Origin: CAIUPE01 sp046091665
GTDB lineage: Bacteria; Pseudomonadota; Alphaproteobacteria; Rhizobiales; Beijerinckiaceae
DNA: 27,436 nt
Assembly (NCBI GenBank): GCA_046091665.1
Contig: JBJTCD010000015.1
Location: forward strand, 1-27,436
Direction: 5' to 3'
Positions 1-7,157 of the stretch are shown one piece after another. The first letter of the stretch is position 1, and each line of letters opens with the position of its first letter. The notes under the pieces were generated by a model. It saw only the letters and a list, made by a program, of their open reading frames with translations, had not been told where the DNA came from and ran no database searches. The position numbers were made by a program, and so were the translations under genes.

Positions 1-870
1 GCCCAAAGATTTTTCCATGGTGGCTACGAGGTGCATCAATTCAACCGGGCTGTTATTGCCTATATTATATACGCGATAGGGCGCGCGGCTGGTGCCTGGG
101 TCAGGTTTCGCACCATCCCACTCAGGATTAGGTTCAGCCACTTTCGGAACTAGGCGGGTGATTGATTCCACGATATCATCAACATAAGTGAAATCGCGTT
201 TCATTTTGCCGTGATTGAAAAGCGTAATCGGTTCGCCTTTCAAAATCGCATCGGCAAAAAGCCACATCGCCATATCGGGGCGTCCCCACGGTCCGTAAAC
301 CGTGAAAAAGCGCAAACCGGTTGAGGGCAATCCAAACATATGCGCGTATGAATGCGCCATCAATTCATTCGCTTTCTTTGTCGCGGCATAAAGCGACAAA
401 GGATGATCTACATTGTCATGAATAGAAAAAGGCATCGCGGTATTCGCGCCATAGACAGAAGAGGATGACGCATAAACGAGGTGCTCAATTTTATTGTGTC
501 GGCACGCTTCGAGAATGTTGAGAAAACCCGTTAGATTGGCATCACCATAGGCTTTAGGATTGACGAGCGAATAGCGCACGCCCGCTTGTGCGGCAAGATT
601 CACGACATGTGTGAAACGTCCCGTTTTAAAGGCCGCATCAACGGCCGCAGAATCCGCGAGATCGCCTTCAACGAAAGTGAAATCGTCTTGCGGTTTTAGT
701 TCCGCAAGACGCGCGTGTTTCAAGCTCACATCATAATAGGGATTGAGATTGTCGAAGCCGGTGACATGTTGGCCTTCCGCCAACAGTCTGCGGGCAACGT
801 GAAAGCCGATAAACCCCGCCGCGCCGGTGACGAGGATCCGTAATTTTTGAGTGGGTTTTCTGTTTGACAT
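1..870 (-). CDS. NAD-dependent sugar epimerase (UDP-glucuronate 4-epimerase type), 3' end outside window
   Basis: The minus strand is open from the ATG at 870 to the left edge, giving 290 codons without a stop; the family is usually about 330-340 residues, so some 40-50 C-terminal residues are missing. The protein begins MSNRKPTQKLRILVTGAAGF. The Rossmann motif TGAAGFIG lies near residue 15, NLAAQAGVRYS follows near residue 90, and the extended-SDR catalytic set is present: a Ser-rich LVYASSSSVYG strand and the Tyr-x3-Lys of YAATK. FTVYGPWGRPDMA is typical of the UDP-glucuronate/UDP-galacturonate epimerases that supply sugar nucleotides for surface polysaccharides. The substrate is inferred from overall resemblance; other nucleotide-sugar epimerases or dehydratases share these motifs. 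It is transcribed divergently from the dehydrogenase at 988. Confidence 0.88.
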   Translation of the reverse strand, partial: MSNRKPTQKLRILVTGAAGFIGFHVARRLLAEGQHVTGFDNLNPYYDVSLKHARLAELKPQDDFTFVEGDLADSAAVDAAFKTGRFTHVVNLAAQAGVRYSLVNPKAYGDANLTGFLNILEACRHNKIEHLVYASSSSVYGANTAMPFSIHDNVDHPLSLYAATKKANELMAHSYAHMFGLPSTGLRFFTVYGPWGRPDMAMWLFADAILKGEPITLFNHGKMKRDFTYVDDIVESITRLVPKVAEPNPEWDGAKPDPGTSRAPYRVYNIGNNSPVELMHLVATMEKSLG

Positions 871-987
871 GGCGCGCTATATAGGCGATGCGCCGCCTTT
901 TGCCAAAGCGGTTTTTACTGTGCTTTGATCTTGCCAAATAAGAGACGCGCGCGCTCTAGTCGCTCGATCAACGCGTTCGGGGGTTTT

Positions 988-1923
988 ATGGCGCATCTGG
1001 CAATCATTGGTTCGGGAATCATCGGGCGCTCATGGGCGATTGTCGCCGCGCGGGCAGGGCTTCAGGCCCGCCTCGTGATTCGGCGGGCGGAGGCGCGGGC
1101 CGAGGTCGCGCAGGCGATTTTGGCAGCGGTCGAAAATGCTCGGCCGATTTCGCCGACCGTGCCGGTTGAAGAGGTGATGAAGCGCATCACTTTTGTCGCC
1201 ACGCTCGAGGAAGCCGTCACTGGCGCGGGCTTTGTATTCGAAGCGATCCGCGAGGATGTCGAAGAGAAAGCCGCGCTTTTTCGAATGCTTGAAAGCATCG
1301 CGCCGAAAGAGGCAATTCTATCAAGTTCAACATCAAGTTTTGGCGCGTCACGTTTCGCGAATGACCTTCAAACGCGTGGTCGCGTGATTGTTGTGCATCC
1401 TTTAGCGCCGCCGCACCTTATTCCTGCGACTGAGATAGTGCCTGCGCCCTTTACAGCGCTTGAGACGGTCGAGACGACATTTGAGCTCATGCGTGCGTTG
1501 GGCCAGAAGCCGCTTCTTGTGCGGCGTGAGCAGCCGGGCTTCGTGATGAACCGGATGCAAGGGGCACTGCTTCTTGAAATGATGCGCGTTGTTGAAGAGG
1601 GGCTCATGGAGCCGGAAGATGTCGACAGCATCATTCGCGATGGCTTCGGGTTACGCTGGGCCTTTCTTGGTCCCTTTGCGGGGATTGATTTGAATGCGCC
1701 GGGCGGAATTGCCGATTATCTCAAACGCTATGGCTTTATGTTTGAGGATCTTGCGCGCGAGCGCGGGATGAAAACTCCGGCAGTCACCCCCTCTGTTGCG
1801 GCTGAATTGCTTGACGCTTTGCGCGCGCTTCATCCATTGACCGAACATTCAAACCGCTTGGCGGAGCGGGATCGCCTTATGGCGCGCCTCCGTGCCTTGC
1901 GTCGCGATGAAGGGGTAAATTGA
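988..1923 (+). CDS. 3-hydroxyacyl-CoA dehydrogenase family protein (L-gulonate 3-dehydrogenase/lambda-crystallin-like)
   Basis: A protein of 311 residues. It opens with an NAD-binding Rossmann fold (HLAIIGSGIIGRSWAIVAARAG). The middle carries the family's Ser-rich loop (SSSTSSFG), a catalytic-type histidine in VVHPLAPPHLIPATEIV, and GFVMNRMQ with the conserved Asn. A C-terminal helical domain has EEGLMEPEDVDSIIRDGFGLRWAFLGP, which resembles lambda-crystallin/L-gulonate 3-dehydrogenase more than fatty-acid FadB. The usual Asn of the HPxNPP motif is Ala here (HPLAPP). The open frame extends upstream to a TTG at 925, but the ATG at 988 sits directly before the Rossmann fold and has a G-rich stretch upstream, so I use it. 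The true substrate, a hydroxy acid or acyl-CoA, cannot be read from the sequence. Confidence 0.85.
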   Translation: MAHLAIIGSGIIGRSWAIVAARAGLQARLVIRRAEARAEVAQAILAAVENARPISPTVPVEEVMKRITFVATLEEAVTGAGFVFEAIREDVEEKAALFRMLESIAPKEAILSSSTSSFGASRFANDLQTRGRVIVVHPLAPPHLIPATEIVPAPFTALETVETTFELMRALGQKPLLVRREQPGFVMNRMQGALLLEMMRVVEEGLMEPEDVDSIIRDGFGLRWAFLGPFAGIDLNAPGGIADYLKRYGFMFEDLARERGMKTPAVTPSVAAELLDALRALHPLTEHSNRLAERDRLMARLRALRRDEGVN

Positions 1924-2006
1924 TTCAGGTCAAGGTTTGTGAGGTCCATGCGGCTTTAGGTCATTTCGTGAGACCCCTTTGGGGATTAAAAACGGAGTGA
2001 CCCAAA

Positions 2007-2273
2007 ATGAATCATCGCCATCGTAAACTTCTTCATGCGCTCTTCTCGCATCCTTTGCCCGCCAATCTTGATCGGCATGATGTTGAGACCCTCTTGTGTG
2101 AAATCGGCGCCACGATTGATCGCACAGGTCATGGTCGCTTGATGATCAAACATGATGGTCACTCAGTTTCGCTTCACGCCTCCGAGCGCGAACTTTCCAA
2201 AGATGACGTCGTTCATCTTAAAAAATTTGTTGAGGCGTGCGGCATCAATCCGGAGCGTGATTTTCCGATTTAG
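2007..2273 (+). CDS. small HicA-like (dsRBD-fold) protein
   Basis: An 88-residue protein starting at ATG with GGAG about nine bases upstream. The pattern GATIDRTGHGRLMIKHDGHSV, then LHASERELSKDDVVHLKKFVEACGI, resembles the HicA/YcfA small dsRNA-binding-like fold: a strand, a Gly-His turn, further strands, and a final helix ending in a Gly. HicA toxins use a His in a GSH-type turn; here the turn reads TGHGR. No HicB antitoxin lies next to it, since the next gene is an Lrp regulator on the opposite strand. A free-standing regulatory or RNA-binding protein is therefore as likely as a toxin. The gene reality is well supported by start, codon texture and the lack of competing frames; the function is weak. 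Confidence 0.68.
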   Translation: MNHRHRKLLHALFSHPLPANLDRHDVETLLCEIGATIDRTGHGRLMIKHDGHSVSLHASERELSKDDVVHLKKFVEACGINPERDFPI

Positions 2274-2291
2274 AATGAACGCGCATCGCGT

Positions 2292-2741
2292 TTAAAGCGG
2301 ATAGGCCGTTTCCATTTTAATGCGTTCCATCGCAAAGCGTGATGTGACGTTTTTCAGCGGCGCCGCCGCAATCAAACGTTTGTAAAACGCGTCATAGGCG
2401 GCCATGTCGGCGACTGTGACGCGTAATATATAGTCCGTGTCACCAGCCATGCGATACATTTCCATCACTTCAGGTTGCGCGGTGATGAATTCGGCAAATT
2501 TTGTGAGCCATTCAAGTGAATGATCACCCGTCTCAATCGAAACGAGAACGGTGAGGCCCAAACCGATTTTTTCGGGCGCTACGAGCGCGACGCGTTTTAA
2601 GATCACGCCATCCTGTTCGAGTTTCTGCACGCGTTTCCAACAGGGTGTTTGCGAGAGACCCACGCGTGAAGCGAGCTCTTGCACCGACAAATCGGCATTG
2701 GCCTGTAGCTCGGTAAGGATTTTGCGGTCAATCGCATCCAT
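2292..2741 (-). CDS. Lrp/AsnC family transcriptional regulator
   Basis: 149 residues, the standard length. The N-terminal winged-helix region (MDAIDRKILTELQANADLS, then VQELASRVGLSQTPCWKRVQ) matches the AsnC-type HTH. The C-terminal RAM/AsnC ligand-binding domain shows YRMAGDTDYILRVTVADMAAY, the usual G-x-x-D-Y-x-L signature for amino-acid effectors. AGGAAC lies upstream of the ATG on the minus strand. It is transcribed away from the ssu control region, so it is a candidate but unproven regulator of that region; its amino-acid ligand is unknown. Confidence 0.93.
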   Translation of the reverse strand: MDAIDRKILTELQANADLSVQELASRVGLSQTPCWKRVQKLEQDGVILKRVALVAPEKIGLGLTVLVSIETGDHSLEWLTKFAEFITAQPEVMEMYRMAGDTDYILRVTVADMAAYDAFYKRLIAAAPLKNVTSRFAMERIKMETAYPL

Positions 2742-3077
2742 TTTGCCGGTTCCTAACGTTCTTAATTTCGAACAAGATTGACGAAGACCTCACAAAAATC
2801 AACCAGATTGGAGAATAAATTTCTTCAATAGCATAAAAATTCTCTATTTTTTCTCGTAGAGAGAAGAAATTACTCTTTTTATCGTTCATTTAAAAGAACA
2901 TTCTTATTGACGAAAAAGCACTTTTTTGATCATCTCATGGCATCGGTTCGATCAAACGGATCGGTCGCGGGGATTTGAAGAGAGCAGCTTGCACCGCGTC
3001 ACCAAATGCTAAAGCGCCACGAACGCGACGCTCAAAGGGCGAATTCGTGGGCTCCCCAAACGTGAAGGAGATGAGCC
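2742..3077. promoter_or_regulatory. AT-rich control region between lrp and the ssu operon
   Basis: No gene is visible here. The stretch 2810-2910 is markedly A+T rich. It contains a perfect 9-bp inverted repeat AATTTCTTC (2818-2826) / GAAGAAATT (2863-2871), an inner 6-bp pair TCTCTA (2841-2846) / TAGAGA (2857-2862), and a short palindrome AAGAA-CA-TTCTT (2894-2905). A -35-like TTGACG follows at 2907-2912; the matching -10 is poor, so the promoter call is tentative. The arrangement (activator-type dyads upstream of a -35) suits a sulfur-starvation regulator, but no known consensus was matched. Confidence 0.45.
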
Positions 3078-3101
3078 ATGACGTGTTTGTGTTGTTGGTG
3101 A
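3078..3101 (+). CDS. Cys-rich leader peptide MTCLCCW (putative attenuator of the ssu operon)
   Basis: A seven-codon ORF: ATG, ACG, TGT, TTG, TGT, TGT, TGG, TGA. Three of six codons after the start are cysteine. An excellent Shine-Dalgarno AAGGAG (3065-3070) sits seven bases before the ATG. No downstream gene uses this ribosome site, because ssuA starts 157 bases further on. GTGTTT (3083-3088), overlapping the first Cys codon, can pair with AAACAC (3103-3108), and GGTG (3097-3100) can pair with CACC (3106-3109), so ribosome position would change RNA folding. Cys-rich leaders that sense cysteinyl-tRNA are known upstream of sulfur genes in mycobacteria; this one is inferred by analogy. An overlapping 19-codon ORF from 3071 has no spacing for the same SD. 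Confidence 0.6.
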   Translation: MTCLCCW

Positions 3102-3257
3102 GAAACACCCGCCGGCCGGAGCGTTTTTAACCGGTAATCAAAAAACAGTTGCGCTTGAGTGACCGTGCCAAAGCCATTGGTGCGCATGAGTCTCTCTGTC
3201 TTCTGTTTGAATTTTTCCACTCAAGTATTGCGTTTGAAAACTCGAAAGATCGATTTC

Positions 3258-4244
3258 ATGACAAAGATCACTTTATCTTCTCTCTTCCAGTCGCGCCGCA
3301 AAGTGTTGGCTGGCATCGTAGCCGCTTCAACGGCAACGATTGCGCTGGCGCCGGCGAGTGTGTTTGCTGGACCGACGGAAGTCCGCATCGGCTATCAAAA
3401 GAACGGCGTTCTTTATCTTGCGAAAGAAACGGGACAGCTTGAAGCCGCACTCAAGGCCAAGGGTTTGAGTGTGAAATGGGTTGAATTTTCATTCGGCCCG
3501 CCGCTGCTTGAAGCCTTAGGTGCAGGCAGCATCGATTACGGCACAACCGGTGATTCACCGCCGATCTTCGCTCAAGCCGCAGGCGCAAAAATTGTTTATG
3601 TCGCAGCTCAAGAAGCCGCTGGCTCGGGTGCTGCAATCCTTGTGAAAGACGGATCCAACATCAATTCGTTGAATGATCTTAAAGGCAAGAAAGTTGGTTT
3701 TGCCAAAGCTTCATCCTCTCATAATTTGACGATTGCAGCGCTTGAAAAAGTGGGTCTCAAATATAATGACATCGAGCCCGTCTATCTCGCGCCTGCCGAT
3801 GGTGCGGCGGCTTTTGCAAAAGGCGCGGTGGATGCTTGGACCATTTGGGATCCATTCTACGCTGTGGCCGAAGCTCAGCCCGGCACAAAAGTTTTGGCAC
3901 CTGCAAAAGGCATTGTAACGCAAAACTCCTTCTTTCTCGCGAATACTGATTTTGCAAAAGCCAATCCCGATCTTGTTGCGGCTGTGAATGAAGGTCTTGT
4001 CGCAACCGCGCAATGGGCTGGTAAAAATCGGGCAGAAGTCACAACAGTGTTTTCAAAAGCTACGGGCATAGCAGCGGATATTCAGCAAAAGGCCGTTGAT
4101 CGCACCGAGTTTGTCATTCACCCGCTACGTGATCCGGTGATTGAAGAACAACAACGCATTGCTAATCGTTTTCAAGCACTCGGTCTCATTCCGAAGCCGA
4201 TCACCGTGAAAGACATTGTGTGGTCGTGGAAGCCCGCAAGCTGA
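3258..4244 (+). CDS. ssuA: aliphatic sulfonate ABC transporter, periplasmic substrate-binding protein
   Basis: 328 residues from the ATG at 3258. The N-terminus has twin arginines followed by a hydrophobic stretch (SRRKVLAGIVAAS), ending in SVFA-GP, which fits a Tat or Sec signal peptide cleaved near residue 37. The mature part reads TEVRIGYQKNGVLYLAKETG, GSIDYGTTGDSPPIFAQAAG, and VDAWTIWDPFYAVAE, all characteristic of the SsuA/TauA/NrtA binding-protein family. The frame is open upstream to 3159, but the signal peptide places the start at 3258. It leads the operon with ssuD, ssuC and ssuB and captures alkanesulfonates in the periplasm. The exact ligand cannot be told from sequence. Confidence 0.95.
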   Translation: MTKITLSSLFQSRRKVLAGIVAASTATIALAPASVFAGPTEVRIGYQKNGVLYLAKETGQLEAALKAKGLSVKWVEFSFGPPLLEALGAGSIDYGTTGDSPPIFAQAAGAKIVYVAAQEAAGSGAAILVKDGSNINSLNDLKGKKVGFAKASSSHNLTIAALEKVGLKYNDIEPVYLAPADGAAAFAKGAVDAWTIWDPFYAVAEAQPGTKVLAPAKGIVTQNSFFLANTDFAKANPDLVAAVNEGLVATAQWAGKNRAEVTTVFSKATGIAADIQQKAVDRTEFVIHPLRDPVIEEQQRIANRFQALGLIPKPITVKDIVWSWKPAS

Positions 4245-4258
4245 GTTGAGTTTCGTGT

Positions 4259-4300
4259 CGCAGGTTCCGGGGACTTCTCCCCCTTTGCCCGGAGCCTGCG
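4259..4300 (+). repeat. strong intercistronic hairpin between ssuA and ssuD
   Basis: CGCAGGTTCCGGG (4259-4271) pairs with CCCGGAGCCTGCG (4288-4300) over 13 bp with one G-U, around a 16-base loop. No T-run follows directly, so it is not a classic terminator. Hairpins placed just after a binding-protein gene commonly stabilise that part of the mRNA or cut readthrough, giving more SsuA than downstream proteins. That role is inferred. Confidence 0.7.
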
Positions 4301-4348
4301 GCATGAAGACTTTTTCGCTCGCTCAAAAATACATTCACGAGATTAAAT

Positions 4349-5506
4349 ATGACAAACGTAACAAAGCCCCTGGATCTTTTTTGGTTCATCCCCGTCTCGG
4401 GTGATGGTGCTTATCTGGGCACCGAAAAAGGGCATCGTCCCGCTGAGTTTTCCTATCTCAAACAAATCGCACAAGCCGCGGATCGTTTGGGTTTTAAAGG
4501 TGTATTGATCCCGACAGGTCGTGGCTGCGATGATCCTTTCATCACAGCTTCGGCCTTGGCTGCCCATACCGAACAATTGAAGTTTTTAGTGGCTTTGCGG
4601 CCCGGTGTGGCATCGCCTTCATATTTTGCACGTCAAGCCGCTGCGCTCGATCGCATTTCGAATGGACGATATCTCGTCAACATCGTGACGGGAGGCAATC
4701 CGTCAGAACTTGCCGGTGACGGAATCTTTTTATCGCATGACGAACGTTACGCGCATACAGCAGAATTCTTGTCAGTTTATAATCGGTTGCTGCGCGGTGA
4801 GACAGTAGATTTTGAAGGCCGCTATATCAAGGTGAAAGGTGCTCGGTTGGATTTTCCGCCAGTACAGCAGCCATCGCCACCGGTTTGGTTTGGTGGTTCA
4901 TCCGATCCCGCCATCGACGTCGCAGCGCAATATGTTGATACCTATCTCACATGGGGTGAACCGCTTGAAGATGTGAAAGCGAAGCTTGATGCCGTGCGCG
5001 CACGAGCCAAAGCGAATGGACGTGCGGTGAAATTTGGTTTGCGCATCCATCTCATTGTGCGTGACACGGAAGAAGAAGCGTGGGCGCAAGCCGATAAGCT
5101 CATTCGCCATTTACCTGATGAGGCGATTGAAGCCGCGCAGAAGAAATTTGCCTCAGAATCAGACTCAATTGGTCAAAAGCGCATGAGCGCGCTTCATCAA
5201 GGGGGTCGTCGCGACAACCTTGTGATCGCGCCGAATCTCTGGGCTGGTATTGGACTTGTCCGTGGTGGAGCAGGCACCGCGCTAGTCGGTGATCCCGATA
5301 CGGTCGCAACACGGTTGCGCGAATATCAAGCGCTCGGCATCGAGACGATCATCGCTTCAGGCTACCCGCATCTCGAAGAAGCCTATCAAACCGCAGAACT
5401 TCTCTTCCCCAAACTCGGCATCATTCAAGAAGCGCGCATTCGCCATGCGACCGCTCCGGGTGAATTTGGTGCGTCAGGCACAGGCCTGCGCGTGTCGGCG
5501 TCGTGA
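4349..5506 (+). CDS. ssuD: FMNH2-dependent alkanesulfonate monooxygenase
   Basis: 385 residues, the normal SsuD length. It is a bacterial-luciferase-fold (TIM-barrel) two-component monooxygenase that converts an alkanesulfonate, O2 and FMNH2 to an aldehyde and sulfite. Characteristic segments are DLFWFIPVSGDGAYLGT at the start, IPTGRGCDDPF with the Cys at residue 60 (matching the active-site Cys of E. coli SsuD), NIVTGGNPSELAGDGI, PPVWFGGSSDPAIDVA, and the flexible-loop/C-terminal region LWAGIGLVRGGAGTALVGDP. It follows ssuA after a hairpin and is followed by ssuC eight bases beyond its stop. The flavin is presumably supplied by the reductase at 7154. Confidence 0.97.
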   Translation: MTNVTKPLDLFWFIPVSGDGAYLGTEKGHRPAEFSYLKQIAQAADRLGFKGVLIPTGRGCDDPFITASALAAHTEQLKFLVALRPGVASPSYFARQAAALDRISNGRYLVNIVTGGNPSELAGDGIFLSHDERYAHTAEFLSVYNRLLRGETVDFEGRYIKVKGARLDFPPVQQPSPPVWFGGSSDPAIDVAAQYVDTYLTWGEPLEDVKAKLDAVRARAKANGRAVKFGLRIHLIVRDTEEEAWAQADKLIRHLPDEAIEAAQKKFASESDSIGQKRMSALHQGGRRDNLVIAPNLWAGIGLVRGGAGTALVGDPDTVATRLREYQALGIETIIASGYPHLEEAYQTAELLFPKLGIIQEARIRHATAPGEFGASGTGLRVSAS

Positions 5507-5514
5507 GGATTGAG

Positions 5515-6375
5515 ATGAATACGCTTGCGCTTCGCCAAACAAAAACAAAGCTTCAGCAAACAAATGAGAAGCTCGTGAAGGATATTGTTGTTCCGGCGCC
5601 CTATGCGTCTTTGAAACGTTTTGTACCGCTTCTTGTCCCGCTCGCGATTTTGAGTTTTTGGCAAGCCGCTTCAAGCGGCGGCGCGCTCTCATCAACAATT
5701 TTGCCAGCACCGCTTGATGTCGCGCGCGCGTTTCTTCGTCTCTTGCTTTCTGGCGAACTCGCCGAGAACGCAGCGATCAGCTTCTTGCGCGCAATATCGG
5801 GCTTGCTTGTTGGAGGAGCAATCGCTTTTTCGCTCGGGCTTTCGAATGGATTGTCGCGTCTTTCCGCGCAAGCGACCGATACAACAATACAGATGATCCG
5901 CAACATCCCCAATCTCGCGCTTATTCCTCTGGTAATCTTGTGGTTTGGCATCGGCGAAGGGGCAAAGCTCTTTCTTGTTTCTTTGGGCGTGTTCTTCCCG
6001 ATCTATATCAACACATTTCATGGCATCCGCACGGTTGATCCGCAGCTTCTCGAAATGGCGCGGTCTTATGGCTATCGTGGTTTTGCTTTGTTTTGGCATG
6101 TGATTTTGCCAGGTGCGTTGCCTTCGATTTTTGTTGGTCTTCGTTATGCACTCGGCATTATGTGGCTCACTTTGATTGTTGCCGAAACTATCGCGGCTCA
6201 ATCGGGCTTGGGTTACATGGCGATGAGCGCGCGCGAATTCATGCAGACCGATGTCGTGGTGCTTGCGATTCTCATTTACGCTTCACTCGGCAAAGTGGCT
6301 GATCTTCTTGTGAGACTTTTCGAGTCGCTCACGCTCTCTTGGCATCCCGCTTATGCGAAGGGGGTGCGCGTATGA
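5515..6375 (+). CDS. ssuC: aliphatic sulfonate ABC transporter permease
   Basis: 286 residues with about six membrane segments. The EAA-type loop contacting the ATPase is clear (DPQLLEMARSYGYRGFALFW, then HVILPGALPSIFVGLRYALG). LSFWQAASSGG near the N-terminus and TLIVAETIAAQSGLGYMAM near the C-terminus are typical of SsuC/TauC/NrtB permeases. The frame is open to a GTG at 5503 inside ssuD, but the ATG at 5515 has GAGG upstream and is preferred. Its stop overlaps the ATG at 6372 by ATGA, showing that ssuB was designed to start there. Confidence 0.94.
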   Translation: MNTLALRQTKTKLQQTNEKLVKDIVVPAPYASLKRFVPLLVPLAILSFWQAASSGGALSSTILPAPLDVARAFLRLLLSGELAENAAISFLRAISGLLVGGAIAFSLGLSNGLSRLSAQATDTTIQMIRNIPNLALIPLVILWFGIGEGAKLFLVSLGVFFPIYINTFHGIRTVDPQLLEMARSYGYRGFALFWHVILPGALPSIFVGLRYALGIMWLTLIVAETIAAQSGLGYMAMSAREFMQTDVVVLAILIYASLGKVADLLVRLFESLTLSWHPAYAKGVRV

Positions 6376-6416
6376 GTGCTCAAGCGCTTCGTATCGAAAC
6401 CACAACACAGCGTTGA
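6372..6416 (+). other. stranded 5' end of ssuB: 14 codons then in-frame TGA
   Basis: ATG at 6372 overlaps the ssuC stop (ATGA) and reads MSAQALRIETTTQR, then TGA at 6414-6416. The same frame continues without a break as AAITLNHVTRSFGALRVLEG into the SsuB ATPase. The ATGA coupling and intact frame on both sides say this is the original start, and TGA has replaced a sense codon; CGA or TGG are one-base alternatives. It may be a recent mutation, a sequencing error or a readthrough site. Confidence 0.8.
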
Positions 6417-6437
6417 GCCGCCATCACGCTTAATCAC

Positions 6438-7157
6438 GTGACGCGTTCCTTCGGCGCGCTACGCGTGCTTGAAGGCATAGACCTCACCATTGAGCCCGGA
6501 TCTTTTGTCGCCATTGTCGGTCAATCGGGATCAGGCAAGAGCACTTTGTTGCGCATCATTGCGGGACTTGATGCCGATCATGGTGGAAGCGTCGCAATAG
6601 AAAAAGACAACCAACCCGCCATCGCACGCATCATGTATCAAGAGCCCCGCCTTCTTCCTTGGGCGACGGTGATCGGGAATGTTGCGATGGGGTTGGGCCC
6701 GGATGTTGAAAGCCGCACCGCACTCACACGCGCGCGGCGTGCACTTGATGAAGTGGGGCTTGGTGATCGCGCAGCGGATTGGCCTGCGATTTTATCAGGC
6801 GGACAAAAACAACGCGTGGCATTGGCGCGCGCGCTTGTCAGCAAGCCTGATCTTCTCGTGCTTGATGAACCGCTTGGCGCGCTTGATGCGTTAACGCGCA
6901 TCGGTATGCAAAGCCTGCTTGAACAAGTCTGGCGTGATGAAGGATTTACCGCGCTTCTCGTTACGCATGATGTGAGTGAAGCGCTCACACTCGCTGATCG
7001 CATTGTACTCATTGAAGATGGTCGCATCGCGCTAGATCTTGATGTGCCTTTCGCGCGCCCACGCCGTCGCGGCTCGGTGCAATTCGGCGCGCTCGAAGAA
7101 AAACTTCTTTCCACTCTTTTGAAATCATCACCCCGTAACGAGGAGTATGTGATATGA
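6438..7157 (+). CDS. ssuB: aliphatic sulfonate ABC transporter ATP-binding protein (N-terminus interrupted)
   Basis: From the first in-frame start codon after the internal TGA (GTG at 6438) the protein is 239 residues. All ATPase motifs are intact: Walker A GQSGSGKST, Q-loop YQEPRLLPW, signature LSGGQKQRVALARAL, Walker B LLVLDEP with D-loop GALDA, and H-loop LLVTHD. It would energise SsuAC-driven sulfonate import. The natural start is 6372, but TGA at 6414 cuts the frame. A product begun at 6438 would lose the first beta strand (ITLNHV region) while keeping the aromatic A-loop (RSFG), and GTG 6438 has no visible SD. Activity therefore depends on readthrough, reinitiation or the TGA being an error. 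The stop overlaps the next gene's ATG. Confidence 0.9.
   Translation: MTRSFGALRVLEGIDLTIEPGSFVAIVGQSGSGKSTLLRIIAGLDADHGGSVAIEKDNQPAIARIMYQEPRLLPWATVIGNVAMGLGPDVESRTALTRARRALDEVGLGDRAADWPAILSGGQKQRVALARALVSKPDLLVLDEPLGALDALTRIGMQSLLEQVWRDEGFTALLVTHDVSEALTLADRIVLIEDGRIALDLDVPFARPRRRGSVQFGALEEKLLSTLLKSSPRNEEYVI

Noticed and set aside
1974..1984. CCCC-TTT-GGGG as a terminator after the dehydrogenase gene
   Set aside because: The four-pair stem is too short and is followed by A-rich rather than T-rich sequence on the plus strand.
3071..3130. 19-codon ORF MSHDVFVLLVRNTRRPERF as the leader peptide
   Set aside because: Its ATG directly abuts the SD with no spacing, whereas the ATG at 3078 has ideal spacing and a Cys-rich content.
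3159..3257. N-terminal extension of SsuA to the start at 3159
   Set aside because: The added 33 residues precede a complete Tat-like signal peptide that begins naturally at 3258.
5692..6201. 169-codon minus-strand ORF inside ssuC
   Set aside because: It is an Arg/Lys/Gln-rich translation opposite a clear permease, with no ribosome site.
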